64,000 bases of DNA from VBCK01 sp036270655 (GCA_036270655.1 DATBCD010000048.1:22290-86289), one strand, 5' to 3'; counted from the first letter of the stretch, positions 1 to 7,749 are shown. Numbers and translations are program-made. Notes: generated by a model from the sequence alone, not told the origin.

Positions 1-1
1 C

Positions 2-304
2 TACGACGCGAAAGCGGTGTCGCGCAAAGGAGCGAAGGGCCTGATGCAGCTGATGCCGCAGACCGCGCAGCGCTTCGGCGTTCGCAATGCGCTCGATCCG
101 ATGCAGAACGTGCGGGGCGGGGCCCTTTATCTGAAATGGCTGCTCGACTATTTCGACGGCGATCTGAAGCTGGCGCTGGCCGGCTATAACGCGGGCGAAA
201 ACGAAGTGGTGCGCGCCGGCTATCGGATTCCGGCGATCAAGGAAACGCGCGACTACGTCCCCAAAGTGCTGGCACGTTTGAGCAGGAAGCCGGTCGCAAG
301 CTAG
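2..304 (+). CDS. Lytic transglycosylase, SLT domain (C-terminal part only)
   Basis: This is the end of a murein-degrading lytic transglycosylase that would cleave the glycan backbone of peptidoglycan in the periplasm. The gene begins before the window. The visible 100 residues carry the second half of the Slt fold: the AVSRKGAKGLMQLMP block just after the position where the catalytic Glu would sit, and the downstream GYNAGE motif near residue 63. The catalytic glutamate and any signal peptide lie upstream and cannot be seen. The frame is open from the first bases of the window to TAG at 302-304. That stop overlaps the stop of the convergent gene that follows. The family call is secure; the subfamily is not. 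Confidence 0.9.
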   Translation, partial: YDAKAVSRKGAKGLMQLMPQTAQRFGVRNALDPMQNVRGGALYLKWLLDYFDGDLKLALAGYNAGENEVVRAGYRIPAIKETRDYVPKVLARLSRKPVAS

Positions 305-780
305 TTCGCCTTCGTGGCCATCGCCGGCCCGCTCGACCCGCTGGCGGCCTCTTCCACCTGAAACTCGACCGGCAGCTCGATCCCGCTGGAAAGTTTCAGC
401 GTGGCCGCGATGCGTTCGCCGGGCGCGAAGCTGTAGTTCAGCCCGATGAAGGCCAGGTGATATCCCTGCGGCTTGAACTCGAGCGTGGTGTTGGCGGGGA
501 TCGGAATCGCCTCGACGGTGCGCACCTTGGTTCCGCCCTCGATCGGGATTGCCGCGCGCAGCTCGACCGAATTGGCAACCGAGCAGGTGGCGCCGACCAG
601 CACATCGTCCTTGCCGTCGTTGGTGATCGTCATGAACGCCGCGTCTTCGCGCTGGCCGACCACCGAAGGGGCGGTGCGGGCGCGATCCACCGCGATCGCT
701 CCAGCATGAAAGTCATGACCTTTCGCGCACGGTACTGACGCCGCCAGCGTAACGACGGTCAGCCGTCGCAGCATTCTCAT
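301..780 (-). CDS. PCu(A)C/DUF461-like periplasmic protein with degenerate copper site
   Basis: The 159-residue protein has a short N-terminal signal sequence (MRMLRRLTVVTLAASVPCAKG) and the PCu(A)C beta-sandwich signature: AAFMTITNDGKDDVLVGA, then a velr-type strand, then a PQGYHLAFIGL turn and a final strand. Known family members deliver Cu(I) to cytochrome oxidase through a His/Met site, H(M)-X10-M-X21-H-X-M. Here the first His is Arg (NSVELRAA), the first Met is Val (KVRTVEA), and the last Met is Ala (HLAF). Only one His of the site remains. The fold is clear, but copper delivery is doubtful. An AAGGTGA ribosome binding site precedes the ATG. No cox or sco gene is nearby. Confidence 0.82.
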   Translation of the reverse strand: MRMLRRLTVVTLAASVPCAKGHDFHAGAIAVDRARTAPSVVGQREDAAFMTITNDGKDDVLVGATCSVANSVELRAAIPIEGGTKVRTVEAIPIPANTTLEFKPQGYHLAFIGLNYSFAPGERIAATLKLSSGIELPVEFQVEEAASGSSGPAMATKAN

Positions 781-1167
781 CGTGGATCACCTTTCAACCG
801 GTTACAAAGCGCACCCGAAAGGTATCAGTTGTTTTCGAATCCGTCGCCTGAGCAGGCAACTGCGAGACGATGGCGGCTCGCGCGAAGGCTCGAGGGTGGC
901 GCGGACGCTCTCGAGGCCGCGATGTGTGTCCGTCCCCGGTAACTTCGATGGGTTGATGCGGGTCCGAAGTCGTGACTACGCCCCTAGGGTGGGTGGTGCC
1001 CCTACCTGTCAAAGCAGGGTTCCGGGACCCCAAATCCCCCAAACAAACGATCCGGTTGAACGCAAGCAACCCTTGCAACAGTTCTGTGTCAAACGGACAA
1101 TCGACTGCTACGGGCAGTCCGGTGCCGCGCGCTCGTTTGTAAGCCGTGAAGCAGGAGCTGGATTCTG
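781..1167. other. 387-bp intergenic region between divergent genes
   Basis: No convincing gene is present. It must hold the promoters of the minus-strand PCu(A)C-like gene and the plus-strand histidine kinase. The only structure I see is a pair of direct GCCCCTA repeats (980-986 and 998-1004, 18 bp apart) inside a C/G-run-rich stretch, which could be a regulator site. A GCAGGAG ribosome binding site for the kinase lies at 1151-1157. Confidence 0.5.
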
Positions 1168-2271
1168 ATGGATGCGAAGTCGGACGTCTCGGCCGGGTTT
1201 CAGGATGTTGGGCCGGGAGACGGTGTGCCCACCTTCGCCAGCGGCGGGGTGGCGGCGGTCTGGTTGGACCACCAGGACAGGATCCGCGAAGCGACCGCCA
1301 GCGCAGCCGGCATGCTGGGTTTCGAGCCGCAGGCGCTGATCGGGCGGCAACTGGCCGATCTGGCGGCGGAGGGCTGGCGCACCGCGGCGGAAGTGGCTGC
1401 GGCCCGCGTTCGGTTCGGCTCGACCGACAGCTTCGAGCTGCTGTTGCGTGGACGCAGCGGCCGGCAGACCCTGGTCGAGATGACCGCCCAATCGCAACCG
1501 CTGCCGGACGGCGAACCTGGTTCCGTGGTTGCCTGGTCCGAGCGGCGCCTGAGGCGCCGCACCCGTGCCGAGGCGAACGCCGGCGACGTGGAGTTGCGCC
1601 GCCTGGCGTACGGATTGCTGCGGACGCAGGAAGCCGAGCGCATGAGGGTTGCCGGCGAACTGCACGACGACGTCGCACCCCTGGTGGTGATGGTCAAGTA
1701 CATGATCGAGGACGCGCAGGCGCGCCTCGGGCGCGGTGCCCTCGACGAGGCGGCCGAGGCGATGAACGGCGCCACCTCGCGGCTGCGCGACGTGCTGGCC
1801 GAGCTGCGACGCATCTCGACCGATCTTCGCCCGCGCCTGCTCGATGACCTCGGATTGGGGCCGACGCTGCAGTGGTACTGCCGCGGGTTCGAGGACGCCT
1901 GCCCGTCGCTTGCGGCCAGATGCCGGATTTCGGCCGAAGAGCGCGATATCCCGGAAGACCTGAAGCTGGAGGTTTTCCGGATCGTGCAGGAAGCCCTGAG
2001 CAACGTGGCGCAGCACGCCAATGCCAATCGCGTGAACGTGTCGCTGGTTCGACTGGGCGACGAGCTGCGACTGGCGATCGACGACGACGGCGTCGGCTTC
2101 GATCCGGCCCGAGTGGCCGATCAGGGACTCGGCCTCGGCTTGCACGCGATCCGCAAGCGGATCGATGCCACCGGCGGCGTGCTATCGCTGGAGACCGCGC
2201 CCCACCGCGGCACGCGACTGAACGCGAGCTGGAAGGTGGGGGCGGACGCCCCGACCGCCGCCGCCGCTTGA
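1168..2271 (+). CDS. PAS-containing NarL-type sensor histidine kinase
   Basis: A cytoplasmic histidine kinase of 367 residues. An N-terminal PAS-like domain (about residues 25-115) is followed by a HisKA_3 dimerisation helix with the motif AGELHDDVAP, in which His166 is the expected phosphorylation site. The C-terminal HATPase_c domain has the N box EALSNVAQHANA and the G boxes DDDGVGFD and GLGLGLHAIRKRI. I see no membrane segment, so the signal is probably intracellular. The gene converges tail to tail (19 bp gap) on a NarL/FixJ response regulator, its likely partner, at the end of the secretion operon. The start is supported by a GCAGGAG motif 10 bases upstream of the ATG. Confidence 0.9.
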   Translation: MDAKSDVSAGFQDVGPGDGVPTFASGGVAAVWLDHQDRIREATASAAGMLGFEPQALIGRQLADLAAEGWRTAAEVAAARVRFGSTDSFELLLRGRSGRQTLVEMTAQSQPLPDGEPGSVVAWSERRLRRRTRAEANAGDVELRRLAYGLLRTQEAERMRVAGELHDDVAPLVVMVKYMIEDAQARLGRGALDEAAEAMNGATSRLRDVLAELRRISTDLRPRLLDDLGLGPTLQWYCRGFEDACPSLAARCRISAEERDIPEDLKLEVFRIVQEALSNVAQHANANRVNVSLVRLGDELRLAIDDDGVGFDPARVADQGLGLGLHAIRKRIDATGGVLSLETAPHRGTRLNASWKVGADAPTAAAA

Positions 2272-2290
2272 GGCGGGCGGCGCCGCTTCT

Positions 2291-3049
2291 TTAAACGGCC
2301 GGCTGCGGTGCCGGAGTCGGCTGCCAGTCGCCCAGCGCGGCCTTGTCCTCGTCCCCGTTCTGGATTGTGCCGCCGTTGAACAGGCGCGAAACCGCACCAG
2401 GACGCTCGATCAGGCCGCTTTCCAGCGCAACCAGTGTCAGCTCGGCGACATTGCGAAGACCGAGCTTGCGCATCAAATTGGCGCGGTGCTTTTCGACCGT
2501 CTTCGGGCTGACGTTCAGGAATTCGGCGGCCGCCCGGTTGGTTCTGCCCTCGGCGATCAGTTTCAGGATGCTGCGCTCGCGCGCGGTCAGCTTGTCCCAG
2601 GGCGCGGCCTTGGCCTCCGCGCGTTCGCCGTGCAGGTAGCTGTCGACCAGGTGGCCGGAGACGTCGGGCGACAGGAACTTCTTGCCGCCGATCACGCTGC
2701 GCAGCGCCATCACCAACTCGTCGTACGAGGCGTCCTTCAGGATATAGCCGTCGGCGCCCGCGCGCAGCGCTTCGCGCACGTACTCGTCGGTCTTGTACGC
2801 GGTCAGCGCGACGATTTTGATTCCGGGCATCCGGCGCTTGATCTGCGCGGTCGCCTCGATGCCGTTCATTCCGGGCATCGACAGATCCATCAGGATCAGG
2901 TCCGGCGTCAGCGAAATCGCCTGCCGCACGGTCTCCTTGCCGTCTCTCCCCTCTCCGACGACCTCGAAGTCCGGCAGCGAACTGACCAGCGATCGCAGGC
3001 CCTGGCGCAGCAGGTTGTGATCTTCAGCGATCAGGATTCGGCTTTTCAT
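2291..3049 (-). CDS. NarL/FixJ-family response regulator
   Basis: A 252-residue regulator with an N-terminal receiver domain and a C-terminal LuxR-type helix-turn-helix (about residues 149-205, with TNRAAAEFLNVSPKTVEKHR). The acidic pocket E9-D10, the phospho-acceptor D55 (LILMDLSMPG), T83 and K105 are all present. I chose the internal start MKSRILIAED because the receiver fold begins there and a GAGGG motif precedes it; the frame is open for 52 more codons upstream. It lies only 11 bases after the last pseudopilin gene of the minus-strand secretion operon, so it is probably cotranscribed with it. The convergent PAS kinase is the likely phospho-donor. The tail beyond the HTH is Pro/Ala-rich. 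Confidence 0.9.
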   Translation of the reverse strand: MKSRILIAEDHNLLRQGLRSLVSSLPDFEVVGEGRDGKETVRQAISLTPDLILMDLSMPGMNGIEATAQIKRRMPGIKIVALTAYKTDEYVREALRAGADGYILKDASYDELVMALRSVIGGKKFLSPDVSGHLVDSYLHGERAEAKAAPWDKLTARERSILKLIAEGRTNRAAAEFLNVSPKTVEKHRANLMRKLGLRNVAELTLVALESGLIERPGAVSRLFNGGTIQNGDEDKAALGDWQPTPAPQPAV

Positions 3050-3060
3050 GGCATCTACCC

Positions 3061-3642
3061 TCAGTTGGGAGCTTGCGGCACCGGTACGCCCGGTGCGGGG
3101 CCTTGCGAAGGACTGGACGGCGTTTGCTGTGGTGACGGCTGCTGAATAGATCCCGGCTGCTGCGGGAGCAGGGACAGGCCCGTTGGCAGGAAGATGAACT
3201 GCCATTGGGTGTACGTCTCGGCGCTCTCGAACTGGGACAGACCGGGGGGAAAGCCGGCCTTCTTGATCGGGGCGGCGGTCGACGTCGAATGAATGCCGAT
3301 GAACCCGTTGGCCTGCATGATCGGCTCGAACTCGCCCGACTCGCTCATCGGGTCGCGGTAAGCCCGGCGCAGGTGGTGGACCGGGTTGGGAAAGCGATTG
3401 TCGGTCAGCAGCACGTCGATCGAAGGCGGATAGGCGCGCCGGCCCGGAGACATCTTCCAGTAGCTCTGGATCGCGCGGCGGTACTGTTGTCCGATGAACA
3501 GCAGCTCGGTTTCGCGCTCGCGCTTGAGCGTCACAGCCCAGACTTCGGCAGCGGCCAGGGCCCCGACCCCGACCAGGATCAGCATGATCAGCAGCGCGAT
3601 CAGCACCAGTCCGGACGCGCGGCGGTTACGAACAGGGCGCAT
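3061..3642 (-). CDS. Pseudopilin-like protein lacking Glu5
   Basis: A 193-residue protein with an N-terminal type IV pilin-like helix, MRPVRNRRASG followed by LVLIALLIMLILVG. The cleavage glycine and hydrophobic helix are present, but the conserved Glu at mature position 5 is replaced by Ala. The body contains YPPSIDVLL, then RFPNPVHHLRRAYRDPMSES, a pattern shared by pseudopilins of minimal type II-like systems. The C terminus is Pro/Gln/Ser-rich. The ATG at 3642 has a strong GGAGG seven bases upstream and overlaps the end of the preceding pseudopilin gene by 17 bp. A pilin-like subunit without Glu5 is expected to act like GspK at a pilus tip, but it does not otherwise resemble GspK. Confidence 0.8.
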   Translation of the reverse strand: MRPVRNRRASGLVLIALLIMLILVGVGALAAAEVWAVTLKRERETELLFIGQQYRRAIQSYWKMSPGRRAYPPSIDVLLTDNRFPNPVHHLRRAYRDPMSESGEFEPIMQANGFIGIHSTSTAAPIKKAGFPPGLSQFESAETYTQWQFIFLPTGLSLLPQQPGSIQQPSPQQTPSSPSQGPAPGVPVPQAPN

Positions 3643-4033
3643 TCGTGCCTCCACTCGTACTCGAGCTCGAACTCGAACTGCCACTGGTACCCGGGTCAGG
3701 CGGCCTGATGCAGCTGCGGATGTCGTAGACACCGGTCAGGTTCGGATCCGTCGGCGGGATCACGACCCAGTTCGGAAGGTTGGTGATCGGGTCGACCGGA
3801 ACCGAGCGCAGGTATTTTTTGTCGACCAGGTCTTGCAGCGTCTCCGGGTACTTGCCCAGGTCGCCGTAGTACTTGTCGATCGCGTCGCGGATCGCGGAGA
3901 TGTTCTGACGCTGCACCGAGGCCTTGCCGGTATCGATCGTGCCGAAGTAGCGAGGCACCGCGATCGTCAGCAGCAGCGCGATCAGCACCATCACCACCAT
4001 CAGCTCGACCAGCGTGAAGCCAGCGACCCTCAC
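3626..4033 (-). CDS. Type II secretion/type IV pilus-like pseudopilin
   Basis: A GspG-like pseudopilin of about 135 residues. The prepilin leader is very short, MRVAG, followed by FTLVELMVVMVLIAL with Glu5 intact. The body has the GspG-like pattern IRDAIDKYYGDLGKYPETLQDLV...VPVDPITNLPNW and ends in a Ser/Gly-rich, Cys-containing tail. I place the start at GTG 4033 because AGAAGGA lies seven bases upstream and this gives a normal leader. The frame is also open up to an ATG at 4177, but that extension is translated repeat DNA and would bury the leader. The ribosome binding site and the start codon lie within a copy of the palindromic repeat. Confidence 0.82.
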   Translation of the reverse strand: MRVAGFTLVELMVVMVLIALLLTIAVPRYFGTIDTGKASVQRQNISAIRDAIDKYYGDLGKYPETLQDLVDKKYLRSVPVDPITNLPNWVVIPPTDPNLTGVYDIRSCIRPPDPGTSGSSSSSSSTSGGTNAPCS

Positions 4034-4178
4034 CCTGTCCTTCTCCCGCAAGCGGGAGAAGGGACCTCCTAAATCCCATCTCTCCTTTGCACGAGAGGAG
4101 AGGCGCGCTAACTCCCCTCTCCCACTGCGCGGGAGAGGGGCGGGGGGAGAGGGTGTGAAACGAAGCAGCGCTTTCATC
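4034..4178. repeat. Palindromic repeat cluster between two pseudopilin genes
   Basis: This gap holds three hairpin-forming elements. The first has arms CTTCTCCCGC (4040-4049) and GCGGGAGAAG (4052-4061) around AA, directly against the start of the downstream gene. The second is a short TCTCCT...AGGAGA pair (4081-4101). The third is CTCCCCTCTCCCAC...GCGGGAGAGGGG followed by a G-rich tail (about 4112-4153). The same type of element recurs elsewhere in the window. Confidence 0.85.
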
Positions 4179-4784
4179 TCACCAGTCCTTGTAAGCGATG
4201 CCGTTGCTGCCGACCGTGGTCGACTTCGACATCACGTCGTACACGTCCTTGCCCGGCTGAGGGTCGCTGGGCGGGGAGCCGTACGAGCGCGTATCCCATT
4301 GCTCCTCCGGCGGCACCGACGGATCCGGAGTAAACGGATCGCGCGGCACCTGGCGCAGGAACACGTATCGGGTCGGTCCGCTGGTCGAGGCGTTGCCGGA
4401 GGAGTTGCTGCCGGAAGCGCCGCCCGCGGAGTTGCTCCCGGAGTTGCTCCCCGAGCTGTTCGCAAAGGGATTCGAAAAGGTGGTCGTCTGGCTGGCCAGG
4501 GAACCCGCGTTCTGGGCTGCATCGACGCCGTCGACCAGCAGTTTCAGGTTCGGCGGATAACCGGAGTCGCCCGCGTCCTTCGCGATCTTTCCGAGGTCGG
4601 CGGCGTCCTTGTAGGCGTCCAGCGCGGTCCGGATCTGGCGCAGCGCGGTGCGCAGCTCCATCTCCTTCATCCGGATGGCAGTGACCTCGTACAGCGGAAC
4701 CGCGACCAGCGCCATCAGCCCCACCAGAGCGAGCGTGACCACCAGCTCGATCAGCGTGAATCCCCGCACTCCACGCACCCTCAT
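4179..4784 (-). CDS. GspG-like pseudopilin with Ser/Gly-rich insert
   Basis: A 201-residue pseudopilin. The leader MRVRGVRG is followed by FTLIELVVTLALVGL with Glu5 present. The body shows LRQIRTALDAYKDAADLGKI...YPPNLKLLVDGV and VPRDPFTPD, as in GspG-type subunits of minimal systems. A Ser/Gly/Asn-rich segment of about 35 residues (residues 112-147) interrupts the domain. I chose ATG 4784: AGAAGGA lies six bases upstream and the leader length is normal. An in-frame ATG at 5030 would add 82 residues made wholly of translated 63-bp repeats and would prevent prepilin processing. The stop lies immediately before the next element cluster. Confidence 0.85.
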   Translation of the reverse strand: MRVRGVRGFTLIELVVTLALVGLMALVAVPLYEVTAIRMKEMELRTALRQIRTALDAYKDAADLGKIAKDAGDSGYPPNLKLLVDGVDAAQNAGSLASQTTTFSNPFANSSGSNSGSNSAGGASGSNSSGNASTSGPTRYVFLRQVPRDPFTPDPSVPPEEQWDTRSYGSPPSDPQPGKDVYDVMSKSTTVGSNGIAYKDW

Positions 4785-5018
4785 CCTGTCCTTCTCCCGC
4801 AAGCGGGAGAAGGGACCTGCTGCCCCCTCTCTGCCACAAGGCGCCAACTCCTCTGTCCCACGCAAGCGGCAGAAGGGACTTACTGCTCCCTCTCTGCCAC
4901 GAGGCGCCAACTCCTCTGTCCCACGCAAGCGGGAGAAGGGACTTGCTGCTCCCTCTCTGCCACAAGGCGCCAACTCCCCTCTCCCACGCAAGTGGGAGAG
5001 GGGCTGGGGGAGAGGGCT
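4785..5018. repeat. 63-bp tandem repeat array built on a palindromic element
   Basis: A little over three tandem units with an exact 63-bp period: the GCAAGCGGG core falls at 4799, 4862, 4925 and 4988. Each unit carries the palindrome half GCGGGAGAAGGGAC, a CCCTCTCTGCCAC segment and GGCGCCAACTCC. The array starts with the hairpin CTTCTCCCGC-AA-GCGGGAGAAG (4791-4812) and ends with a full palindrome CCCCTCTCCCAC (4976-4987) / GTGGGAGAGGGG (4992-5003) plus a G-rich tail. Because 63 is a multiple of three, the frame of the following pseudopilin stays open through it. Confidence 0.9.
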
Positions 5019-5050
5019 GTACTCGCGCATTGCGTTGCGTCCGGGTTGGC

Positions 5051-7192
5051 CTAGTTCGGGCTGCCGGGAGTCGGTGTCGGCACAGGGTTTGTATACGGAC
5101 TGGGCGGTTGCACTTCCACCGGCGGCGGCGGCGCCGGCGTCTCGGGTGCCGTTTCGCCTCCCGGAGGATTGACCAGCCAGGGCGGCGGCGTCACGCCGGG
5201 AGGCACTTCGTGGCGCGGCATCGGCACGCGCGGATCGTTGCGCGGGTAGTTCGGATTCACGCTCGGAAGGTTCGCCGGTGCGCCGGGTGGCAATGCGGAG
5301 TTGGAGCCAGCGCCGCCGCCGCCGACGAAGCCCGGCGTGGGCGCTGCGCCAGGCGTGCTGGGTGCGCCGCTGACCGAGCCGACCGGGTCCAGCCGCAGCG
5401 GCATCTCGCGCACCGACGACTCGGTGCCGGTGAACACGTTGCGCGCGCGCGAATCGGCCACCGTCGGCGCGCGCAGGATGTGCGGCGTGATCGACAGCAC
5501 GACCTCGGTTTTCTTGTCCTCGTGGTGGTTCGACCCGAACAGCCGGTCCAGTATCGGGAATTCGCCCAAGCCCGGCACCTTGTTGGCCGACAGCGTCTCG
5601 TTGTCCTGGATAAGGCCGCCCAGGATCTGGGTCTCGCCATCGCGCAGACGCAGGTTGGTCGTCACGTCGCGCGTGCCGATGTCATAGGCCACGGTGCCCC
5701 CGTTGCTCGAGCCGGCCGGGGGGTTGACCACGCCCAGGATGCTGCTGACCTCCATGTTCAGCTCGATGCCCACGTCGCCTTCCAGGTACACGTGGGGCTT
5801 GACCTCCAGCTTGATGCCGACATCCAGGTACTGCACCGAGCCGGTCACCACCGGCGAGCCGGTCGCCACCGGCGTGACCGTGTTGGTGATCACCGGCACC
5901 TTTTCGCCGATCAGGATCTTGGCTTTCTGGTTGTCGCGCGTGCGCAGCCTGGGCGCGGCCAGCACGTTAGCGTCCGAGTCCGACAGCGAGAAATTGGCCG
6001 ACGCCCCGAACGGCCCGCCCCCCACCAGCAGCTGGTTCAGCGGAATGTGGCCCAGATCGTGCAGCGTGTTCACACCGTTGGGCGTGGTCAGCGAAAAAGC
6101 GCTCGGCCACGCGATACCCAGGTCGCGAACCCGATCGCGCGACACCTCGAGCACCTCCACTTCGAGCATCACCTCCGGATCGGGATAGTCGTGCGCCGAC
6201 ACGATCTTCTCGGCCACCGCGATCATGTCCGGCGTGCCGCGCACCACCAGCGTATTGGTCTTGTCGTCCAGCGACATGTCGGCGACCTTCAGCACCGACT
6301 TGAGCACGTTCTGCACGGTCTTGCCGTCCGCGTTGGACAGCTGGAACACCCGCACCCTCAGGTCCTGGTACTCCTTCTGCTTGGCCGCCGTGGCCGGATA
6401 GATGAACAGCGTGTTGGCGTTCAGCTCTTTCTTGTCCAGCTGGCTCTGCAGAAGGATCATGTCCACCGTGTCCTGCACCGACGCGTCGTGCACGAAGATC
6501 GTCGTCTTCAGGTCGTTGCGCACGTCGCGGTCGAAGATCACGTTCAGCCCGGTGGTGCGCGACAGCGCCTCGAACACCATTCTCAGATTGGCATCCCGGA
6601 ACTGCAGCGACACCGGCTTTTTCATCACCGAATTGGCGGCGATCTGCTCTTTCTTGGCCGCCTCGGCCTTGTCCATCTCGTCGGCGATGCGCGTGTCCAG
6701 TCGCTTGGCGTCGCTGCGTTCGCCGTTTTCCTGCAGCACCGTATGCACCTTTTCGCGCGCACCGGCCAGGTCGTGCGCCGCCAGCAGCTTCTCGGCCTCG
6801 GCCAGCATCGCGTTGTGCCGCTCGTCCATCTCGATGGTCGACAGCCCGCGGTGCGCCCGGTCGTTGCCCGCATCGATCTTCAGCGTGTCCCTGTACAGCT
6901 GCCGTGCCGCATCGAACTGCCCGTTGCGGCGCGCGTCGTCGCCCTGCGCCAGAAGCCGGTTCACTGTCAGGCTCAACTGTTTCAGGTAGTCCAGCCGGTA
7001 TTGCGAATTGGTCGGCTCGGCCGCGCTGGCCGCCGCCAGATCCGACAGCCCCTTTTCCCGATCCCCGGCTGCCATCGCCTGCAACCCCTCGGAGTGCTGC
7101 CGCGAAACACTGCAGGCGGCCAGCAGCCCCACGGCGGACGAAACGACCGCCACCGCAATCCATCCACGCAAGCGCCAGTACTGCATCCTCAT
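5051..7192 (-). CDS. Secretin of a type II secretion/MSHA-like system (GspD/MshL-like)
   Basis: An outer-membrane secretin of 713 residues. The N terminus is a lipoprotein signal with lipobox LLAAC (Cys27). Residues 35-190 form helical TPR-like repeats. A secretin short N-terminal domain (about 195-255, VSLQFRDANLRMVFEALSRTTGLN) and an N1/NolW domain follow. The beta-barrel secretin domain (about 345-600) contains VPVITNTVTPVATG and LRDGETQILGGLIQDNE. The last 110 residues are Pro-rich and disordered, possibly a pilotin or peptidoglycan contact. An ATGA overlap couples it to the upstream PilP-like gene. The domain order resembles MSHA-type or minimal secretins rather than a classical GspD. 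Confidence 0.93.
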   Translation of the reverse strand: MRMQYWRLRGWIAVAVVSSAVGLLAACSVSRQHSEGLQAMAAGDREKGLSDLAAASAAEPTNSQYRLDYLKQLSLTVNRLLAQGDDARRNGQFDAARQLYRDTLKIDAGNDRAHRGLSTIEMDERHNAMLAEAEKLLAAHDLAGAREKVHTVLQENGERSDAKRLDTRIADEMDKAEAAKKEQIAANSVMKKPVSLQFRDANLRMVFEALSRTTGLNVIFDRDVRNDLKTTIFVHDASVQDTVDMILLQSQLDKKELNANTLFIYPATAAKQKEYQDLRVRVFQLSNADGKTVQNVLKSVLKVADMSLDDKTNTLVVRGTPDMIAVAEKIVSAHDYPDPEVMLEVEVLEVSRDRVRDLGIAWPSAFSLTTPNGVNTLHDLGHIPLNQLLVGGGPFGASANFSLSDSDANVLAAPRLRTRDNQKAKILIGEKVPVITNTVTPVATGSPVVTGSVQYLDVGIKLEVKPHVYLEGDVGIELNMEVSSILGVVNPPAGSSNGGTVAYDIGTRDVTTNLRLRDGETQILGGLIQDNETLSANKVPGLGEFPILDRLFGSNHHEDKKTEVVLSITPHILRAPTVADSRARNVFTGTESSVREMPLRLDPVGSVSGAPSTPGAAPTPGFVGGGGAGSNSALPPGAPANLPSVNPNYPRNDPRVPMPRHEVPPGVTPPPWLVNPPGGETAPETPAPPPPVEVQPPSPYTNPVPTPTPGSPN

Positions 7193-7749
7193 CCTCCGGT
7201 GACTTCTATTGTCTGGCGCTGTTGTAGCGGCAGGTAGGTGACGACAACCTGGGCCGAGTTGAACGACTCGACCCGATACGTGCTCTCGACCACATCGCCG
7301 ACATGCACCACGAACAGGGCGTCACCCTTGGCGATGAACGCGGCCGGCTTGGCGGCCCTTTCTTCGATCAGCCCCACGAACCGGAACGGCACCGGGGGCG
7401 CGGTCGGCGGCGGAGGTGGAGTCGCGTCGACGGCCACCACCGGCGCCGGTGCAGGCGGGGGAGGCGGCGGAAGCCAGCCTCTGGCGGCAAACGGGTCCTT
7501 GGCCGCCGATTCGGCGATCTTGCCGCGGGTCGGAAGGCTCGGCGCCGCCGGAGGCGTGGCCGAGGCGGAAGCCGGCTGCGGCGCCTCGGCGCCGCCACGG
7601 GCGGCGTCGGCAGGCGAGTCGCCGGCGCGCGCGACCGACTGCACCACGCCGTCGCCGTCCGAACCGGAGAAGTGAAGTGCCAGCGCGAACGTGGCGGCGC
7701 CGGCCCCGGCCAGAATCGCCGGTCGAACCCATGCTGGACGTTGGCTCAT
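7189..7749 (-). CDS. PilP/GspC-like inner-membrane alignment protein
   Basis: A 186-residue bitopic protein: one N-terminal membrane helix (about residues 8-28), a Pro/Ala-rich linker and a small C-terminal beta domain (RFVGLIEERAAKPAAFIAKGDALFVVHVGDVVESTYRVES...VTYLPLQQRQTIEV). The linker holds a KDPFAARG motif like the DPF motif of PilP/GspC proteins, which reach the secretin from the inner membrane. Related proteins in Burkholderiales are sometimes named 'secretion system X translation initiation factor'; nothing here supports a translation role. ATGA overlaps link it to both neighbouring genes, so the order PilO-PilP-secretin is tightly coupled. Confidence 0.78.
   Translation of the reverse strand: MSQRPAWVRPAILAGAGAATFALALHFSGSDGDGVVQSVARAGDSPADAARGGAEAPQPASASATPPAAPSLPTRGKIAESAAKDPFAARGWLPPPPPPAPAPVVAVDATPPPPPTAPPVPFRFVGLIEERAAKPAAFIAKGDALFVVHVGDVVESTYRVESFNSAQVVVTYLPLQQRQTIEVTGG

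Noticed and set aside
782..1168. A 128-codon plus-strand frame in the gap before the PAS kinase
   Set aside because: There is no ribosome binding site, the composition is Arg/Pro-rich without a fold pattern, and the region must contain two promoters.
4785..5018. The 63-bp array as a CRISPR
   Set aside because: The units are contiguous near-identical copies with no unique spacers and no cas genes nearby.
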